In this document: positions 53,538 to 62,148 of the stretch, in pieces | Layout: each line of letters starts with the position of its first letter | How positions within the stretch are numbered: the first letter of the stretch is position 1 | Assembly (NCBI GenBank): GCA_963677165.2 | Contig: CAXXSX010000002.1 | Location: 2,294,001-2,358,000, forward strand | DNA: 64,000 bases | Direction of reading: 5' to 3' | DNA from: JAFGXT01 sp963677165 | GTDB taxonomy: Bacteria > Verrucomicrobiota > Lentisphaeria > Victivallales > SZUA-371 | Program-made: the position numbers and the translations under genes | The notes under the pieces: generated by a model | What the model saw: the letters and a program-made list of their open reading frames with translations, nothing else | Told to the model about the DNA's origin: nothing | The model's database searches: none

Positions 53538-54956
53538 ATGTTTACTGAACAATATTATGAAGAAAAACCAAAATCTGTTTCGGTCATTGGAAACTGGGAT
53601 GTGATAGTCGCTGGCGGCGGACTTGGCGGCATTGCCGCTGCCGTTGCGGCAGCTAGGGCCGGAGTGAAAACCATGCTGATAGAACGCAACGGATTTGTCG
53701 GTGGGGTCGCCACCGCGGGAATGTGCTGCGGTATCTTTAACTGTTATTATACGTCGGAACACAAGCTTGGAGTACACGGCATAGCGGTCGAAGTCGCGGA
53801 CAAGCTGTCAGAGGCAATGGGTTATGGAAAGACCTGGCACAATCATAAGGGACACGTGATCTACGATCTTGAGATCGGTAAGCTGGTATTGCAGGAAATG
53901 CTGGAGAATGCTGGAGTAAAGGTTTTATTGAATACGGTCGTTTCAAATGTCATTATTGAAGACGACACACTAAAAGGCATTATCATAGAAAGTAAATCCG
54001 GCAGAGAAGCATTAATCGCGAAAAATATTGTTGATGCGACCGGAGATGCGGATATTGCTTTCCTGTCAGGCGCGCCAGTTCATATACCGGAACAAAATCA
54101 AGGTCATCATAGCTTATGTTTCAGGTTGGGAAATGTTGATGTCGATGAATTCATCGATCATTTCAGAGAACACCCGGAACAGTACCCTGAGATGATGGAT
54201 GTGGAATGGACGCTGAAAGACGCTCTGGAGCAATATGAAAAGTGTGGCACTTTCCTGTTTCCCCACGGCGGCGGCATCCAGATGGAGGTGTTCAAACAAG
54301 CGATTGAGAGTGGCGATTTGCCGGGGCATGTCGGCATGCATGACACCACAAATGCTTGTCAAATGCACGGTATGAAGCAGACTGGAATTGTCCATGTAAT
54401 CACCGGGTTTACCCATTTTGACGGTCTGGATAATACAAAAATCACTAACAGCATTAATGACGGCAGAAAAATGGCTTATAAAATCGCAGAGGTTTTTCGA
54501 CAATACTTGCCTGGTTTTCAGAAGTCATTTGTTGCGGGGGTGGCTGCCAATCTTGGAGTCAGGTCATCCCGGTGGCTGGATGGTGATTTTGTCTACAAAC
54601 CAGACATGTTCAATCCCGGCGTTCGCTTTGATGATGCAGTTGGAAAATTTGTTGTCTATAATGAAAAAGTTTTGCACCCTGGAGATAAAGCATGGTCTGC
54701 TCAAGTAATGAGCGACAATACTGCGGATTTGCCCTTTCGCTGTTTACTTCCAAAGAAAATCAATGGTCTGATTATGGGATCTGGCAGAAGTATCAGCGCC
54801 GAAAATCCATGGACCCTTAGAGTCATGGTCAATACGATGGTCATTGGTCAAGCTGCCGGAGTTGCTGCCGCAGTAGCCGGACAGAATCGACTTCCGGTCA
54901 ATAAAATCGATGTCGCATTAGTTCAAAAAGAATTGATACGCCAGGGAATAGAATAA
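53538..54956 (+). CDS. FAD-dependent oxidoreductase
   Basis: ATG at 53538 (AAAGG upstream) puts the FAD motif at a normal distance: WDVIVAGGGLGGIAAAVAAARAG (GxGxxG) at about residue 18, followed by MLIERNGFVGG and the C-terminal INGLIMGSGRSISAE and VIGQAAGVAAA. The 472-residue protein belongs to the FAD-dependent family with the GGVAT segment (PF12831 type), which oxidises or reduces small substrates in the cytoplasm; the substrate is unknown. It begins a run of four closely packed genes, with the M55 peptidase 32 bp downstream. Confidence 0.85.
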   Translation: MFTEQYYEEKPKSVSVIGNWDVIVAGGGLGGIAAAVAAARAGVKTMLIERNGFVGGVATAGMCCGIFNCYYTSEHKLGVHGIAVEVADKLSEAMGYGKTWHNHKGHVIYDLEIGKLVLQEMLENAGVKVLLNTVVSNVIIEDDTLKGIIIESKSGREALIAKNIVDATGDADIAFLSGAPVHIPEQNQGHHSLCFRLGNVDVDEFIDHFREHPEQYPEMMDVEWTLKDALEQYEKCGTFLFPHGGGIQMEVFKQAIESGDLPGHVGMHDTTNACQMHGMKQTGIVHVITGFTHFDGLDNTKITNSINDGRKMAYKIAEVFRQYLPGFQKSFVAGVAANLGVRSSRWLDGDFVYKPDMFNPGVRFDDAVGKFVVYNEKVLHPGDKAWSAQVMSDNTADLPFRCLLPKKINGLIMGSGRSISAENPWTLRVMVNTMVIGQAAGVAAAVAGQNRLPVNKIDVALVQKELIRQGIE

Positions 54957-54988
54957 AAAATATGCAAAAAAATTTTTAAGGTAATGGC

Positions 54989-55798
54989 ATGAAAAAGTAC
55001 ATGATACGTTGCGACATCGAAGGGGTGTCGGGAGTGGTGAGTAATGAACAGGCGGAACCGGGAAAGCCGGAATTCGCGTTCGGTCAGCGAATGTTTATGT
55101 CCGACCTGTTGGCGCTGATAAACGGACTGAATGACGGCGGGGCCGATGAGATCGTGGTTTACGATGAGCACTATTACGGACGCAATATCGATATCGGTCT
55201 GCTGCCGGAAAACGTCACTGCCATCTGCGGCAAGCCACCGTATAAAGCTGACTGGGCGGGAGGACTCGACAGCTCCTTCGCCGGACTAATTCTGTTGGGC
55301 TTTCACTCCAAGCGCAATACCGGCGAGTTGCTGCATCACAGTTATGAGCCGGATATTAAAGATCTGATCCTGAACGGAAAGTCGGTCGGAGAGATCGGTA
55401 TTGAAGCCGCGATTGCCGGTGACTATGGTGTACCGTTGATAATGATCACCGCTGATTCCGCCGGAGTTGCCGAAGCAGAAGAGCTCATTCCCGGAGTTGT
55501 GGGTGTAAGCGTAAAAGAATCATTGTCTGCCGAAGGCGGGGCGTGTCCGTCTGCAAGACTGACCGCAAAATGGATTTGTGACGCAGCAGCGGAACTGGTA
55601 AAAAATCCGCCTCCGGCGAAAGCGTGGAAAATTTCCAGACCGGAATTACAAATCGTTTTCAATCCCGGTCCGTATTTTGACAAATTCAAAGAGATTTACA
55701 ACTGCGGAGAATCCATTACCATTACAGGTTCAACCGTAACCGAGTGCTGGGCGAAGTACTGGCAGATGAAACTTGAAACCCAGGAGGCTATGAAATGA
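54989..55798 (+). CDS. M55-family metallopeptidase (D-aminopeptidase DppA-like)
   Basis: The 269-residue protein starts MKKYMIRCDIEGVSGVV with the zinc ligands Asp9 and Glu11, then VYDEHYYG (His), LLGFHSK (His) and GEIGIEAAIAGDYGVP (Glu), the full M55 ligand set. DppA releases N-terminal D-amino acids and forms a decamer. In a catabolic operon with an isomerase and aldolase its role is less clear; some relatives may act on other amide substrates. The stop overlaps the next ATG by 4 bp. Confidence 0.88.
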   Translation: MKKYMIRCDIEGVSGVVSNEQAEPGKPEFAFGQRMFMSDLLALINGLNDGGADEIVVYDEHYYGRNIDIGLLPENVTAICGKPPYKADWAGGLDSSFAGLILLGFHSKRNTGELLHHSYEPDIKDLILNGKSVGEIGIEAAIAGDYGVPLIMITADSAGVAEAEELIPGVVGVSVKESLSAEGGACPSARLTAKWICDAAAELVKNPPPAKAWKISRPELQIVFNPGPYFDKFKEIYNCGESITITGSTVTECWAKYWQMKLETQEAMK

Positions 55799-56703
55799 AC
55801 GGAGACATCAGGGAATACGCAAAACTCGGACTGGTTCATCATCTGCTTTATCCGGAATGCAGCGACGATCCGGAAATCCATGTAAAAACCTTGCTGGAAT
55901 TCATGAAACGTACCGATATTGAAACTTTTGACTGCTGCCTGCCTTATGGCGAGGAATACCGGCAGCAGCTCATTCCGGCGATCCGTGAATGCGGTAAGAC
56001 AGTTTGTTTCGCCATTCATTTCTATCCGCTGCGAGATCTGCCTCTGGCGGCAAAGACTCCGGCAAATCACGCCCAGACCTGGATGATCCTCGACGATATG
56101 ATCGAACAGGCGACGGCAATTGGCGCACAGGGGTTTATTTTCGGGGCGGGAACGCCGTCATTTTATGACGCTACGGCGGATGATTTTGCCGCGTTCGACC
56201 GCTTCTGCAGCAAACTGTGCACCAAACAGAAGCCACACGGCATTACCGCCATGCTAGAACCGTTCGATATGGATATTGACAAGAAGTTTCTCTATGGTCC
56301 GATTGATAATTGCGTTCAACTTGCGGAACGGATTACGGCAATGCATGACAACTTCGGTTTTGAGCTTGATATGGCTCATCTGCCGCTGATGCGCGAGGAT
56401 TTTACTTTGGCAATCAAGCGTACCGCTCCGTATTTGAAGCGTATTCATCTCGGCAACTGTGTACTGAAAGATAAGTCGAATCCCCGCTGGGGCGATACAC
56501 ACCCGCCAATCGGCTTTGACGGCGGCGAAATCGATATCCCTGAGCTGGTAATCATTCTTCGCGGTTTGCTCGACTGCGGATTTCTCGATAAGAATAATCG
56601 CGGCAACCTGTTGGTGGAAATGACGCCGTTTCCCGGCAAGAGTGTGGACTTTACCGTGGAAGACAATTTCAAGCGTCTGGAACAAGCCTGGAGGCAATTA
56701 TGA
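55795..56703 (+). CDS. Sugar phosphate isomerase/epimerase-like TIM-barrel protein
   Basis: AGGAGG 7 bp upstream and ATGA overlap with the M55 gene support this start. The 302-residue protein reads as a xylose-isomerase-like TIM barrel: GAQGFIFGAG, ITAMLEPFD (Glu ligand), FGFELDMAHLPL (Asp and His), LKRIHLGNC (His), LVEMTPFPG (Glu). These metal ligands are those of the AP2 epimerase/isomerase family. It probably interconverts a sugar or sugar acid ahead of the aldolase encoded next, with which it overlaps by 4 bp. Confidence 0.83.
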   Translation: MNGDIREYAKLGLVHHLLYPECSDDPEIHVKTLLEFMKRTDIETFDCCLPYGEEYRQQLIPAIRECGKTVCFAIHFYPLRDLPLAAKTPANHAQTWMILDDMIEQATAIGAQGFIFGAGTPSFYDATADDFAAFDRFCSKLCTKQKPHGITAMLEPFDMDIDKKFLYGPIDNCVQLAERITAMHDNFGFELDMAHLPLMREDFTLAIKRTAPYLKRIHLGNCVLKDKSNPRWGDTHPPIGFDGGEIDIPELVIILRGLLDCGFLDKNNRGNLLVEMTPFPGKSVDFTVEDNFKRLEQAWRQL

Positions 56704-57509
56704 GTATTACAAATCCAATTCGAAAGGCGCTGCTGGAAAGAACTCCGGTTTTCGGTTCATGGCTGCAGATCGGCCCCTATCCGGCGGTCGCGGAAATTCT
56801 GTCCAATATTGGTTTCGACTGGCTCGGAGTCGATTGCGAACATTCGGAAATTGATGTTGAAGGTTTTACCGCGCTGGCGAGAGGAATGCACGGCCGCAGT
56901 ACGCGGCCGCTGGCCCGGGTTCGGGAAAACGATACGTTGGCGATTCGCCAAATGTTGGATGCCGGGGCTCAGGGAATCATTGTTCCGCTGGTCAATACTG
57001 CCGAAGAAGCGAAAAAAGCGGTGGCTGCCGCGAAATATCCGCCTCAGGGGATACGCGGATTCTGCTTTTCCCGAATGAACGAGTATGGTACCGACTTCGA
57101 CGAATATGCCGCAAATGCCAATGATAATATTGCCGTTGTCGTCATGATTGAATCGAAACAAGCGGTGGAAAATATCGATAAGATTCTTGAAGTCGAGGGT
57201 GTTGACGGTATTCTGATCGGTCCTTACGATCTGAGCGGTTCATATGGACTGACCGGTAAAACAGACCATCCCATAGTGAAGGAAGCATGTCAAAAGATAT
57301 CCGACGCCTGCCGGAGCCATGGGAAGTCAGCCGGATTGCATCTGGTCAGGCCGGATGCTGAGTCGATTGCCCGGACAATTAGGGATGGTTTTACCTTTAT
57401 TGCGCTTGGCGTAGACATGGTATTCCTCCAGCAGGCGGCAGGATATGCTTTGCAGGTTGCCCGTAAAGTACCAGAAATAGTAAGCGATTCGGAATTATGC
57501 ATGTCTTAG
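56700..57509 (+). CDS. HpcH/HpaI-family class II aldolase
   Basis: The 269-residue protein has the family signatures FGSWLQIGPYPAVAEIL, FDWLGVDCEHSEID, the metal-binding MIESKQAVENIDKIL (Glu) and DGILIGPYDLSGSYG (Asp), and LDAGAQGIIVPLV. These aldolases split 2-keto-3-deoxy sugar acids or related compounds into pyruvate and an aldehyde, using a divalent metal. GGAGG precedes the ATG, which overlaps the isomerase stop. It is the last gene before repeat copy 3. Confidence 0.9.
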   Translation: MSITNPIRKALLERTPVFGSWLQIGPYPAVAEILSNIGFDWLGVDCEHSEIDVEGFTALARGMHGRSTRPLARVRENDTLAIRQMLDAGAQGIIVPLVNTAEEAKKAVAAAKYPPQGIRGFCFSRMNEYGTDFDEYAANANDNIAVVVMIESKQAVENIDKILEVEGVDGILIGPYDLSGSYGLTGKTDHPIVKEACQKISDACRSHGKSAGLHLVRPDAESIARTIRDGFTFIALGVDMVFLQQAAGYALQVARKVPEIVSDSELCMS

Positions 57510-57540
57510 AGCTGTGGAATCGCAAAAGTTGTTTCATAGA

Positions 57541-57687
57541 GGTACCATCCGGTACTGTTTTTCGTTGCTTTTTTTGTATCAATAATGGTTATGTTTGATA
57601 TTTTTGAACTTAAAAAGTCAGATTCATAAAGATTTTGAGGAGAAATCTTTATCCTGCACGGGCGGACTTATGCTTTACCATTTTTTT
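57541..57687 (+). repeat. Dispersed repeat, copy 3, with a degraded tRNA-Ala 3' end
   Basis: Begins GGTACCATCCGGTACTG, carries a start at 57585 (MVMFDIFELKKS, soon stopped) and ends GACTTATGCTTTACCATTT (57665-57683), 15 of 19 bases like the tRNA-Ala end. It lies 31 bp after the aldolase stop. Confidence 0.78.
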
Positions 57688-57954
57688 GACTACTATTACC
57701 AATATCAATGCTCCGAAACCATACAAATACTGGATACCGCTTTTATTGTGTTGCTGAAATAAAAATTTTTCAGTTTGCGGGGCTTGACCGGTCAAAAACT
57801 ATTGAAGAATATTCAATGCCCTGAAATAATTATGGAGTATTACTGGGGCGAATAAACACAAAAATGGTTTGTGCCCCAAGTAGCTCTCTGTCACAGCAAT
57901 CTGAAGCAATCAGCTCTGATTTTACGCTCGAATTTATCTCAGATACAACCAAAA

Positions 57955-59412
57955 TCAGTGCTGCAATATTTTCCTGTCGATAATTCTTTCCACTGCGTCA
58001 TATTCACAAAGGATCATTGGATAAGAGCACAGGGGTGCATTTCCCACCCAGCCTTGACTGTTAACGGTCATTTGGTAAACTCTTCGACTAAGCACATCAA
58101 TAATTACGGGATTGTTGAACTTCAGGTTATCAGGCCCCCAATAGGCCAGCGTTACCTGTTGCGCATTGAATTCGTCCGAAACTTCAGCCGGATACCAATA
58201 GGCAAACAAAGTATGTTCTCCTCGTTTGAAAGCGAAATTGCCACAGGCAAGTATATCTGTTCGTGTCAGATCGGAAGAGGAAGTGGGCCAGATTTCAAGT
58301 CCCGCAGTTTCATCCGGATAACATTCCCTGTCACAGAAAAAACTAAGAAACTGAACCACTTCAAAAGAAGGTTTACGGGAATAATCTTCTCGTCTCAGTA
58401 TTCCATAATAATAGTTGTGCATGTGGGAAAAATGAGTAAAATCATAGAGATGAAAATAAGAAATCAATTTGAGGTTTTGATCGGCCAGATCACAGATAAT
58501 CCGCCGAGCAATCCATTTTGCCTGAATTTCCTCGGACACTTTTATTGTACTCAATGCTCCCTGACTGGTCGGGGCGTTATATGACTGAATTCCAGACTCT
58601 CCCTGCCAGATTTCAACATGCGGGGCATATTTATCAAAAAGCATCCGATAGGCCCGGCGGCTTTTTTCCGTCATCTGTTCCGGCAACTCCCGATAACCAT
58701 GCCAGGAAAAAATGTCGATATGCGGACCGATTCCAAGCTTTAAAACCCGTTCGGTATCCGCTGAAGAAATTCCAAAATTCCTAGAGGAACATGCTCCAAT
58801 ACGAGCATTCTTATCTGTACTGCGTATTATTTTTGAAGTTGCTGCAACCAGTTCGATATATTTTTCCGGCCATTGTTCTCCGTATGGAAAGAAGACATCA
58901 AGTTCAGGTTCATTCCAAACTTCATAATAGGTGATCTTTCCCTTATATCGCCTGACCACATGCTCAACATACGCCAGCCAGGCCTGCATGGATTCGCCTG
59001 AATCGAGTGGAGTATGTCCTAGTCCGCCGATGTTTAGTTTTGTGTCGGGCAAGGCGTAAATCGGATTCCCGTAACACAGGCATAACCATGGTTTGATGCC
59101 AATTTCGACCAGGTCATCTATTATTTCATCCAGCCATGCAAAATTATAGTTTCCTTTTGTCTTTTCTGTCTTTGCCCATCCACTTTGAAGTCTGGCCTGT
59201 TTTATACCGAGTTTTTTGAGGTTTTCAAGGGCTGGATGAAAGTCCCACAAATCGCGGTCCAGACATTCCATTCCTATGGATAAACGACTATTTTGCGACA
59301 GGGGTTCATCGTCCAGATTTCTTATCATGCCTGCAGGCTTCAATCCCATATCACAAAGTTGTCGTTCCAACTTCAGGTCTATTACTTCTCTTTTGCCGCC
59401 GGAGTTTTGCAT
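57955..59412 (-). CDS. GH39-like (clan GH-A) glycoside hydrolase, cytoplasmic
   Basis: The Met at 59412 has GAGG 9 bp upstream and is preferred over the Met five codons earlier. The 485-residue protein has the GH-A barrel with acid/base Glu in YYEVWNEPELD (about E168) and nucleophile Glu in EIWQGESGIQ (about E272), and the DIFSWHGYRE strand between them. A C-terminal beta domain follows (about 370-485). There is no signal peptide. GH39 includes beta-xylosidases and iduronidases; the substrate is unclear. It is the last gene of the minus-strand GH operon. Confidence 0.8.
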   Translation of the reverse strand: MQNSGGKREVIDLKLERQLCDMGLKPAGMIRNLDDEPLSQNSRLSIGMECLDRDLWDFHPALENLKKLGIKQARLQSGWAKTEKTKGNYNFAWLDEIIDDLVEIGIKPWLCLCYGNPIYALPDTKLNIGGLGHTPLDSGESMQAWLAYVEHVVRRYKGKITYYEVWNEPELDVFFPYGEQWPEKYIELVAATSKIIRSTDKNARIGACSSRNFGISSADTERVLKLGIGPHIDIFSWHGYRELPEQMTEKSRRAYRMLFDKYAPHVEIWQGESGIQSYNAPTSQGALSTIKVSEEIQAKWIARRIICDLADQNLKLISYFHLYDFTHFSHMHNYYYGILRREDYSRKPSFEVVQFLSFFCDRECYPDETAGLEIWPTSSSDLTRTDILACGNFAFKRGEHTLFAYWYPAEVSDEFNAQQVTLAYWGPDNLKFNNPVIIDVLSRRVYQMTVNSQGWVGNAPLCSYPMILCEYDAVERIIDRKILQH

Positions 59413-59576
59413 TTTTTTTAACCTCATTAAACTTTTTTTAGAAAAATTTACTGTTAATTATATATGAAATAACTACCCTTTGCATTCGGTATCACTCCGA
59501 ACATAACATTAAAATCGAACAAAGTAAGAAAACTGCATTGTCATTGCTCTATTTTAGAAGGTTAATCTATTATTAC

Positions 59577-60554
59577 TCAACTTTGCATTTGCAGCGAAAC
59601 TGAATTGCTATAAAACATGTCAAAGTAAGGAGAGGGACGTCTGCATGCGGCAAGCAAGCGCTCAAGACTTGTTTCCGCCAGCCCGATGCACGTATCTGCA
59701 GCACCGTAGTAAATTTTCACGTCACCATTGTCTTCAAGAATAGCATTACAGGAAAAAGTCACGTTAGTAACTCGTCCAGAAAATTCGTAATGATGTTCCG
59801 GCCATAAGATCGGTTGTTCACTACGTCCAATAATTTTGGAGGGGTCATTAAGATCCAACAACATAACACCAAGGCGATAAATAAAACCGTTGCAGGTAAA
59901 GTCGACGCCATGATAAACACATAGCCAGCCGTATTCAGTACGGATGGGAACTCCTCCGCCACCGATTTTGTGGGAATCCCAACAGCCTTGACGAGGTTCC
60001 ATAAACACTTTGCTTCCTTCCCAGTGTTTCAGGTCGCGGGAATAACTGAGACACATGTCGCCGGGATCGGTTTCCCCTGTCATCGGACGGTCAAAACGCA
60101 CATACCAGCCATTGATCTTTTCCGGAAACAACACTGAGTTGCGATTGTCCTGATCGCTTTCCTCCTGTGGTATCCGTTCAAAAGAAACAAAATCAGAAGT
60201 TTTTACGACTCCGGTTCTAACTCCACGTCCGGGAGCCTGGCTGGCATACATAATGACATAACTATCATCAATGTGAGTGATTCGCGGATCATAAACGCAG
60301 TTTTCAGTGACTGTTTTTGACCAGCACGGCCAATTACGAATCGGCTCGGGGTCCGGCGTAAAATGATATCCGTCACGACTTCGGGCTATCCAGAAAACGA
60401 TTGGAGTCGATAAGGTCGCGGCATCCATCATCATCAGATATTCATCGTTGTGCTTTACGGCTCCCGGGTTAAAGACATACATTATATCATTCGGCATATC
60501 ATTCGGGGATACAACCGGATTTCCTGCATATTTTGTACAAACTCTATTTAACAT
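59577..60554 (-). CDS. GH130-like mannoside phosphorylase or hydrolase
   Basis: The 325-residue protein fits the five-bladed propeller of GH130: YVFNPGAVKHNDEYLM, YDPRITHIDDSYVIMYA, the run DNRNSVLFPEKINGWYVR, KIGGGGVPIRTEYGWL, YHGVDF and IYYGAADTCIGLA. GH130 enzymes phosphorolyse or hydrolyse beta-mannosides; a single catalytic Asp acts as general acid. Without a signal peptide it is cytoplasmic. AGGA precedes the start, and it lies 23 bp after the GH51-like gene in the same operon. Confidence 0.88.
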   Translation of the reverse strand: MLNRVCTKYAGNPVVSPNDMPNDIMYVFNPGAVKHNDEYLMMMDAATLSTPIVFWIARSRDGYHFTPDPEPIRNWPCWSKTVTENCVYDPRITHIDDSYVIMYASQAPGRGVRTGVVKTSDFVSFERIPQEESDQDNRNSVLFPEKINGWYVRFDRPMTGETDPGDMCLSYSRDLKHWEGSKVFMEPRQGCWDSHKIGGGGVPIRTEYGWLCVYHGVDFTCNGFIYRLGVMLLDLNDPSKIIGRSEQPILWPEHHYEFSGRVTNVTFSCNAILEDNGDVKIYYGAADTCIGLAETSLERLLAACRRPSPYFDMFYSNSVSLQMQS

Positions 60555-60577
60555 TTTTTTCCTGACATCGATTTGAT

Positions 60578-62137
60578 TTACTGTTTAATGATAAAATACG
60601 CAAACGAATACTTTGGAAGTGTAAATTTAACATTGTGCTGGTTCCATTTTACCATGGAAATTTTCGCTTCGCCCTTTTCCACAGTGAATTTTGGTGTATC
60701 GAGATTGTCCGCCAGGATGATTTCCATTGATACATTTTTAGCTCTTGTCGGTAGTGAATTAAAGGATAAGACAATATCTTTAGGTTTGTCGGAGGCGTTG
60801 CCGGCAGTCACCAGAAAATCCCGGTAGCTTTGGGAGACGGTTACGCCCTTACCGGAATCAAAAATAATCTTTCTGGAAGCGTGTTGTGCCATCTTCCCCA
60901 TAATGGTAGCGGCTGTGGGAAGTTCATAACGTTTGCCGACCGGATTGTCCGGTTCGTAAAAAATCCGGCAGAACCAGGTTCCGTTTTTAGGACCGGAGCG
61001 AACCAGGTCATGTTGAACCAGCAGACTGTAACGTTTGATTCGGTCGGGATAAATTGCGGCTTCGGCCAGAGCCCGGCCCATGCCATGTTCGAATGGTTTT
61101 CCCAGCATTGGAGCCCTGGCGGTAACATTACCCTCGGTGATTGCCAGTTTGGTTTTCTTGTAGCCATTTCTGTTCAAAACCTTACGCATCCAGGAATGCA
61201 GGTAGCGGATATTGCTGTATGCTTTAATAATTCTTTTATATCCGACTGCGCCATTGGAAAATACTCCGCCGCCGCCGCCGGAAAGATAGACATGGAAGGA
61301 GGCATAATCAATCGGCAGTTTATGTTGCGCCGCCAGTTTGATCACTTTTTCGCTCCAACGCCAATCGCTCCAATTGAGGCCGTCACAACAGACCGCGAAT
61401 TTTGCTTTGCGGTCGACTGACTGAATTGCATGGTAAAAAGGGATAACCGTTTTGATATAAGTCTCCGGCGAGTAACGGGTATAGTCCTCATTGCCGAATT
61501 CCCATATCGCTTTGACGCCGGAATCCTTTGCTGTCTGGGCAATTTTTTTTGCATCTTCTACAGCATTTTTCAGTTTGGAATAATCATAATTGGCCTTTTT
61601 CGGTGTGTCGAGCTTGAATATCCGTTTGTCTTTGGGATCTCTGCTTCGCAATCCGCTGTCAATGGGTGCTATCGCATAAACTTGTTTGGTTTTCGGGTCA
61701 TAATAATTACCAATGTTCAACTGGTACAAGGCGCGGCATCCCGTTGCTTTACAGAATTTGAAAAAGTGATTGACATTGCTCCATTTTGCCTTAAATCCTT
61801 TTTTGCCTGATTTTTCATCACAGGCGTAATAAATATCTTTAAACACGCTAAGCGGCTCCGGCTTATCATAGGAATAGGCATAAGCGGAACAACCGCCCGG
61901 AAAACGCAATGTTTTTACTCCAAGAGCCTTAACTGCAGCAGTTAGTTCCTTGAATAATTCCGGATCGGTTGCGGTATCGGCATATCCCAGGAACGGAAAG
62001 TCGATCTGGACCCCGGTTCCCAGTGGATTAGTTGGAACAATGTTTTTCCTTTCGGTTTTCACCATATATGGTTTTTGACCAAATAGAACACTGGCAAAAA
62101 TTAGAGTGACGGTAAAAATACTGATTGATCTTTTCAT
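60578..62137 (-). CDS. Secreted GH51-like (clan GH-A) hydrolase
   Basis: The 519-residue protein has a signal peptide (MKRSISIFTVTLIFASVLFG), the TLRFPGGCSAYAY strand, acid/base Glu in WEFGNEDY (E217) and nucleophile Glu in AITEGNVT (E335), then a small C-terminal beta domain. RFPGG and GNE are shared with GH51 alpha-L-arabinofuranosidases and related GH-A groups. AGGG precedes the start. It is 11 bp after the larger partial paralogue, suggesting a gene duplication or a two-step attack on the same polymer. Confidence 0.78.
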   Translation of the reverse strand: MKRSISIFTVTLIFASVLFGQKPYMVKTERKNIVPTNPLGTGVQIDFPFLGYADTATDPELFKELTAAVKALGVKTLRFPGGCSAYAYSYDKPEPLSVFKDIYYACDEKSGKKGFKAKWSNVNHFFKFCKATGCRALYQLNIGNYYDPKTKQVYAIAPIDSGLRSRDPKDKRIFKLDTPKKANYDYSKLKNAVEDAKKIAQTAKDSGVKAIWEFGNEDYTRYSPETYIKTVIPFYHAIQSVDRKAKFAVCCDGLNWSDWRWSEKVIKLAAQHKLPIDYASFHVYLSGGGGGVFSNGAVGYKRIIKAYSNIRYLHSWMRKVLNRNGYKKTKLAITEGNVTARAPMLGKPFEHGMGRALAEAAIYPDRIKRYSLLVQHDLVRSGPKNGTWFCRIFYEPDNPVGKRYELPTAATIMGKMAQHASRKIIFDSGKGVTVSQSYRDFLVTAGNASDKPKDIVLSFNSLPTRAKNVSMEIILADNLDTPKFTVEKGEAKISMVKWNQHNVKFTLPKYSFAYFIIKQ

Positions 62138-62148
62138 ATCTTTTTTCC

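Noticed and set aside
57871..58584. Plus-strand frame of 237 codons
   Set aside because: It is the shadow of the minus-strand GH39-like gene with its catalytic motifs and has no recognisable domain.
60830..61420. Plus-strand frame of 196 codons
   Set aside because: It overlaps the GH51-like gene on the other strand, which carries the real motifs.
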